Assembly (NCBI GenBank): GCA_964016885.1
Contig: OZ024741.1
Location: forward strand, 414,734,081-414,798,080
DNA length: 64,000 bases
Source: Eledone cirrhosa
Taxonomy: Eukaryota; Mollusca; Cephalopoda; Octopoda; Eledonidae
Direction: 5' to 3'
Made by a program: the position numbers and the translations under genes
The notes under the pieces: model-generated
The model's input: the letters and a program-made list of their open reading frames with translations, nothing else
Told to the model about the DNA's origin: nothing
Databases searched by the model: none
Shown here: piece after piece, positions 57,890-64,000 of the stretch
Layout of the letters: every line of letters begins with the position of its first letter
How positions within the stretch are numbered: position 1 is the stretch's first letter

Positions 57890-60800
57890 CAGGAGACCTA
57901 CATCACACATACTTTGGTCTGACACTCTACCAAGTATAAGACACCAAGAGACCTACATCTCACGTACTTTGGTCTGACACTCTACCGAGTATAAGACACC
58001 AGGAGACCTACATCACACGTACTTTGGTCTGACACTCTACCGAGTATAAGACACCAGCAGACCTACATCACACATACTTTGGTCTTACACTCTACCGAGT
58101 ATAAGACACCAGCAGACCTACATCACACATACTTTGGCCTTACACTCTACCGAGTATAAGACACCAGGAGACCTACATCACACATACTTTGGTCTGACAC
58201 TCTACCAAGTATAAGACACCAAGAGACCTACATCACACGTACTTTGGTCTGACACTCTACCGAGTATAAGACACCAGGAGACCTACATCACACGTACTTT
58301 GGTCTGACACTCTACCGAATATAAGACACCAGGAGACCTACATCACACATATTTTGGTCTGACACTCTACCGAGTATAAGACACCAGGAGACCTACATCA
58401 GACGTACTTTGGTCTGACACTCTACCGAGTATAAGACACCAGGAGAACTACATCACACGTACTTTGGTCTGACACTCTACCGAGTATAAGACACCAGGAG
58501 ACCTACATCACACATACTTTGGTCTGACACTCTACCGAGTATAAGACACCAGAAGACCTACATCACACATACTTTGGTCTGACACTCTACCGAGGATAAG
58601 ACACCAGGAGACCTACATCACACATACTTTGGCCTTACACTCTACCGAGTATAAGACACCAGCAGACCTACATCACACATACTTTGGTCTTACACTCTAC
58701 CGAGTATAAGACACCAGAAGACCTACATCACACATACTTTGGTCTTACACTCTACCGAGTATAAGATACCAGCAGACCTACATCACACATACTTTGGTCT
58801 TACACTCTACCGAGTATAAGACACCAGCAGACCTACATCACACATACTTTGGTCTTACACTCTACCGAGTATAAGACACCAGCAGACCTACATCACACAT
58901 ACTTTGGCCTTACACTCTACCGAGTATAAGACACCAGGAGACCTACATCACACATACATAGGTTTAACACTCTACCGAGTATAAGACACCAGGAGACCTA
59001 CATCACACATACTTTGGTCTTACACTCTACCGAGTATAAGACACCAGGAGACCTACATCACACGTACTTTGGTCTGACACTCTACCGAGTATAAGACACC
59101 AGGAGACCTACATCACACATACTTTGGTCTGACACTCTACCGAGTATAAGACACCAGGAGACCTACATCACACATACTTTCGTCTCACACTCTACCGAGT
59201 ATAAGACACCAGTAGACCTTCAGCACACATACTTTGGTATGACACTCTACCGAGTATAAGACACCAGGAGACCTACATCACAAGTACATTGGTCTGACAC
59301 TCTACCGAGTATAAGACACCAGGAGACCTACAGCACACATACTTTGGTCTGACACTGTACCGAGTATAAGACACCAGGAGACCTACATCACACATACTTT
59401 GGTCTTACACTCTACCGAGTATAAGACACCAGGAGACCTACATCACACATACATAGGTTTAACACTCTACCGAGTATAAGACACCAGGAGACGTACATCA
59501 CACATACTTTGGTCTTACACTCTACCGAGTATAAGACACCAGGAGACCTACATCACACATATTTTGGTCTTACACGCTACAGAGTATAAGACACCAGGAG
59601 ACCTACATCACACATACTTTGGTCTGACACTCTACCAAGTATAAGACACCAGGAGACCTACATCACACGGACTTTGGTCTCACACTCTACCGAGTATAAG
59701 ACACCAGGAGACCTACATCACACATACTTTGGTCTTACACTCTACCGAGTATAAGACACCAGCAGACCTACATCACACGTACTTTGGTCTGACACTCTAC
59801 CGAGTATAAGACACCAGGAGAGCTACATCACACATACTTTGGTCTGACACTCTACCGAGTATAAGACACCAGGAGACCTACATCATACGTATTTTGGTCT
59901 GACACTCTACCGAGTATAAGACACCAGTAGACCTACATCACACATACTTTGGTCTGACACTCTACCGAGTATAAGACACCAGGAAACCTACATCACAGGT
60001 ATTTTGGTCTGACACTCTACCGAGTATAAGACACCAGGAAACCTACATCACACGTATTTTGGTCTTACACTCTACCGAGTATAAGACACCAGGAGACCTA
60101 CATCACACATACTTTGGTCTGACACTCTACCGAGTATAAGACACCAGGAGACCTACATCACACATACATAGGTTTAACACTCTACCGAGTATAAGACACC
60201 AGGAGACCTACATCACACATACTTTGGTCTGACACTCTGCCGAGTATAAGACACCAGGAAACCTACATCACAGGTATTTTGGTCTGACACTCTACCGAGT
60301 ATAAGACACCAGGAGACCTACATCACACATACTTTGGTCTGACACTCTACCAAGTATAAGACACTGGGAGACCTACATCACACGTACTTTGGGCTGACAC
60401 TCTACCGAGTATAAGACACCAGGAGGCCTACATCACACATACATAGGTTTAACACTCTACCGAGTATAAGACACCAGGAGACCTACATCACACATACTTT
60501 GGTCTGACACTCTACCGAGTATAAGACACCAAGAGACCTACATCACACGTACTTTGGTCTGACACTCTACCGAGTATAAGACACCAGGAGCCCTACATCA
60601 CACGTACTTTGTTCTGACACTCTACCGAGTATAAGACACCAGGAGACCTACATCACACATACTTTGGTCTGACACTCTACCGAGTATAAGACACCAGGAG
60701 ACCTACATCACACATACTTTGGTCTTACACTCTACCGAGTATAAGACACCAGGAGACGTACATCACACATACATAGGTCTGACACTCTACCGAGTATAAG

Positions 60801-61794
60801 GCACCAGGAGACCTACATCACACATGCTTTGGTCTGACACTCTACCGAGTATAAGACACCAGGAGACGTACATCATACGTACTTTGGTCTTACACTCTAC
60901 CGAGTATAAGACACCAGGAGACCTACATCACACATACTTTGGTCTTACACTCTACAGAGTATAAGACACCAGGAGACCTACATCACACATACTTTGGTCT
61001 GACACTCTACCGAGTATAAGACACCAGGAGACCTACATCACACATACTTTGGTCTTACACTCTACAGAGTATAAGACACCAGGAGACCTACATCACGCAT
61101 ACTTTGGTCTTACACTCTACCGAGTATAAGACACCAGGAGACCTACATCACACGTACTTTGGTCTGACACTCTACCGAGTATAAGACACCGGGAGACCTA
61201 CATCACACGTACTTTGGTCTCACACTCTACCGAGTATAAGACACCAGGAGACCTACATCACACATACTTTGGTCTTACACTCTACCGAGTATAAGACACC
61301 AGGAGACCTACATCACACGTACTTTGGTCTGACACTCTACCGAGTATAAGACACCGGGAGACCTACATCACACATACATAGGTCTGACACTCTACCGAGT
61401 ATAAGACACCGGGAGACCTACATCACACATACTTTGGACTGACACTCTACCGAGTATAAGACACCAGGAGACGTACATCACACGTACTTTGGTCTCACAC
61501 TCTACCGAGTATAACACACCGGGAGATCTACATCACACATACTTTGGTCTTACACTCTACCGAGTATAAGACACCAGCAGACCTACATCACACATACTTT
61601 GGTCTGACACTCTACCGAGTATAACACACCAGGAGATCTACATCACACGTACTTTGGTCTGACACTCTACCGAGTATAAGACACCAGGAGATCTACATCA
61701 CACATACTTTGGTCTGACACTCTACCGAGTATAAGACACCAGGAGACCTACATTACACGGACTTTGGTCTCACACTCTACCGAGTATAAGACAC
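57890..61794 (+). repeat. Module R1 (3905 bp, 71 monomers)
   Basis: CACCAAGAG pairs at 57944 and 58219 and CATCAGACGTAC at 58398 recur 3905 bp later. The module contains a run of CCAGCAG and CCAGAAG monomers (about 58.5-58.9 kb), then CCAGTAGACCTTCAGC (59211), CATAGGTTTAAC, ACGCTACAGAG, and three AGGAAACC monomers near 60 kb. From about 60.3 kb to 61.8 kb the monomers are close to the majority form with scattered variants and no clear subunit. No abnormal-length monomer was found in R1. Confidence 0.7.
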
Positions 61795-64000
61795 CAGGAG
61801 ACCTACATCACACGTACTTTGGTCTGACACTCTACCAAGTATAAGACACCAAGAGACCTACATCACACGTACTTTGGTCTGACACTCTACCGAGTATAAG
61901 ACACCAGGAGACCTACATCACACGTACTTTGGTCTGACACTCTACCGAGTATAAGACACCAGCAGACCTACATCACACATACTTTGGTCTTACACTCTAC
62001 CGAGTATAAGACACCAGCAGACCTACATCACACATACTTTGGCCTTACACTATACCGAGTATAAGACACCAGGAGACCTACATCACACATACTTTGGTCT
62101 GACACTCTACCAAGTATAAGACACCAAGAGACCTACATCACACGTACTTTGGTCTGACACTCTACCGAGTATAAGACACCAGGAGACCTACATCACACGT
62201 ACTTTGGTCTGACACTCTACCGAATATAAGACACCAGGAGACCTACATCACACATACTTTGGTCTGACACTCTACCGAGTATAAGACACCAGGAGACCTA
62301 CATCAGACGTACTTTGGTCTGACACTCTACCGAGTATAAGACACCAGGAGAACTACATCACACGTACTTTGGTCTGACACTCTACCGAGTATAAGACACC
62401 AGGAGACCTACAGAACACATACTTTGGTCTGACACTCTACCGAGTATAAGACACCAGAAGACCTACATCACATACTTTGGCCTTACACTCTACCGAGTAT
62501 AAGACACCAGAAGACCTACATCACACATACTTTGGTCTTACACTCTACCGAGTATAAGACACCAGCAGACCTACATCACACATACTTTGGTCTTACACTC
62601 TACCGAGTATAAGACACCAGCAGACCTACATCACACATACTTTGGTCTTACACTCTACCGAGTATAAGACACCAGCAGACCTACATCACACATACTTTGG
62701 CCTTACACTCTACCGAGTATAAGACACCAGGAGACCTACATCACACATACATAGGTTTAAAACTCTACCGAGTATAAGACACCAGGAGACCTACATCACA
62801 CATACTTTGGTCTTACACTCTACCGAGTATAAGACACCAGGAGACCTACATCACACGTACTTTGGTCTGACACTCTACCAAGTATAAGACACCAGGTGAC
62901 CTACATCACACGTACTTTGGTCTCACACTCTACCGAGTATAAGACACCAGTAGACCTTCAGCACACATACTTTGGTATGACACTCTACCGAGTATAAGAC
63001 ACCAGGAGACCTACATCACACGTACATTGGTCTGACACTCTACCGAGTATAAGACACCAGGAGACCTACAGCACACATACTTTGGTCTGACACTGTACCG
63101 AGTATAAGACACCAGGAGACCTACATCACACATACTTTGGTCTTACACTCTACCGAGTATAAGACACCAGGAGACCTACATCACACATACATAGCTTTAA
63201 CACTCTACCGAGTATAAGACACCAGGAGACGTACATCACACATACTTTGGTCTTACACTCTACCGAGTATAAGACACCAGGAGACCTACATCACACATAT
63301 TTTGGTCTTACACGCTACAGAGTATAAGACACCAGGAGACCTACATCACACATACTTTGGTCTGACACTCTACCGAGTATAACACACCAGGAGACCTACA
63401 TCACACGGACTTTGGTCTCACACTCTACCGAGTATAAGACACCAGGAGACCTACATCACACATACTTTGGTCTGACACTCTACCGAGTATAAGACACCAG
63501 GAGACCTACATCACACATACTTTGGTCTGACACTCTACCGAGTATAAGACACCAGGAGAGCTACATCACACATACTTTGGTCTGACACTCTACCGAGTAT
63601 AAGACACCAGGAGACCTACATCATACGTATTTTGGTCTGACACTCTACCGAGTATAAGACACCAGTAGACCTACATCACACATACTTTGGTCTGACACTC
63701 TACCGAGTATAAGACACCAGGAAACCTACATCACAGGTATTTTGGTCTGACACTCTACCGAGTATAAGACACCAGGAAACCTACATCACACGTATTTTGG
63801 TCTTACACTCTACCGAGTATAAGACACCAGGAGACCTACATCACACATACTTTGGTCTGACACTCTACCGAGTATAAGACACCAGGAGACCTACATCACA
63901 CATACATAGGTTTAACACTCTACCGAGTATAAGACACCAGGAGACCTACATCACACATACTTTGGTCTGACACTCTACCGAGTATAAGACACTAGAAAAC
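61795..64000 (+). repeat. Module R2 (partial copy, cut by window end)
   Basis: It follows R1 at an offset of 3905 bp, falling to 3738 bp by CCAGTAGACCTTCAGC (62949) and AGGAAACC (63719). R2 has thus lost three monomers and a further 2 bp; the 53-bp monomer CATCACATACTTTGG at about 62468 accounts for the 2 bp. The last bases correspond to about 60262 in R1, so the copy should continue past the window. Confidence 0.7.

Larger units (their letters stand above)
1..64000 (+). repeat. 55-bp satellite DNA array, whole window
   Basis: A 55-bp unit is repeated head to tail with no inversion and no interrupting sequence. TCTGA landmarks fall at 15, 70, 125, 180 and 235, and the last is at 63966. After correction for 33 monomers of 54, 53 or 56 bp, the distance is exactly 1163 units. 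The majority monomer is about 45% G+C (25 of 55), with C over G and A over T on this strand. It contains one constant CpG (CCGAG, positions 10-11) and a second where position 43 is G. Most units differ from the majority form at only a few positions. The window opens at monomer base 38, so the array continues upstream, and it continues downstream as well. No gene-free gap needs separate description because the array fills everything. Function is unknown; structural heterochromatin is an inference. Confidence 0.98.

Noticed and set aside
1..64000. CRISPR array
   Set aside because: The unit is fully tandem with all 55 bases conserved between copies. There are no unique spacers of constant length and no cas genes.
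1..64000. TATA-box promoters (TATAAG once per monomer)
   Set aside because: The motif is part of the repeat consensus. No gene, initiator context or other promoter element accompanies it. Low-level satellite transcription cannot be excluded, but the sequence does not show it.
1..64000. CENP-B box or telomere repeat
   Set aside because: I saw no TTCG-N4-A-N2-CGGG pattern and no TTAGGG or related telomere tracts in the monomer or its variants. A centromeric role is neither supported nor excluded.
1..64000. Repeat domain of a protein gene (for example a mucin-like exon)
   Set aside because: 55 is not a multiple of 3, and stop codons occur in every frame on both strands at monomer spacing, so the array cannot encode a long protein.
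1..64000. Transposable elements, tRNA, rRNA or other RNA genes
   Set aside because: The phase count leaves no room for inserted sequence; every interval between landmarks is 53, 54, 55 or 56 bp.

Overview
The whole window is one uninterrupted satellite DNA array. A 55-bp monomer is repeated head to tail in one orientation from base 1 to base 64000. I see no gene, RNA gene, transposon or unique-sequence stretch. I checked this by phase: the TCTGA landmark falls at base 15 and again at base 63966. Over that span I found 33 monomers of abnormal length (14 with +1 bp, 10 with -1 bp, 9 with -2 bp). Correcting for them gives exactly 1163 x 55 bp, so hardly any length can be unexplained. The array runs off both ends of the window. 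An array this long, with layered higher-order repeats and CpG-centred variation, points to a eukaryotic chromosome (pericentromeric, subtelomeric, sex-chromosomal or knob-like heterochromatin). I cannot name the species or a published satellite family from sequence alone.

Monomer numbering used below: base 1 is the A directly after TCTG. Landmarks are CTCTACCGAG (4-13), TATAAG (14-19), CCAGGAGACC (23-32), TACATCACAC (33-42), RTACTTTGG (43-51) and TCTG (52-55). The main variable positions are 10-13 (CCGAG, CCAAG, CCCAG, CCGCG, CTGAG, CCGAA, CCGAT), 19 (G or C), 25 and 27 (A/G and G/C/A), 37-38 (TC or GC), 43 (A or G), 47-49 (TTT or ATA), and 53 and 55 (CTG, CTT, CTC, TTA). Combinations of variants recur in fixed order, which reveals the higher-order structure.

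Layout. Domain A (about 1-37480) carries a 56-bp marker monomer 12 times. Its first part alternates two multi-kilobase modules, here called X and U: X0-U0-X1-U1-U2-U3-X2-U4. U1 to U3 are a near-identical tandem triplication of about 2.2 kb. Next come a mosaic stretch, a tandem pair of about 3.4-3.6 kb (V1, V2), a pair of about 1.4-1.5 kb (W1, W2) and more mosaic sequence. Domain B (about 37481-57889) lacks the 56-bp marker. It is built from two modules, P (40-42 monomers, CATAGCTCTG marker) and Q (GTATGAC and ACGCTACAGAG markers), in the order P0-Q1-P1-P2-P3-Q2-P4-P5-Q3. A segment of about 6.7 kb in it is duplicated, with shared rare mutations. The last part (57890-64000) is a 3905-bp unit R1 followed by a second copy R2 cut by the window end.

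The modules do not work together as genes. The window records repeated segmental duplication, deletion and probably gene conversion inside a satellite. Module boundaries were found by eye from marker offsets and are good to roughly one monomer unless stated otherwise.
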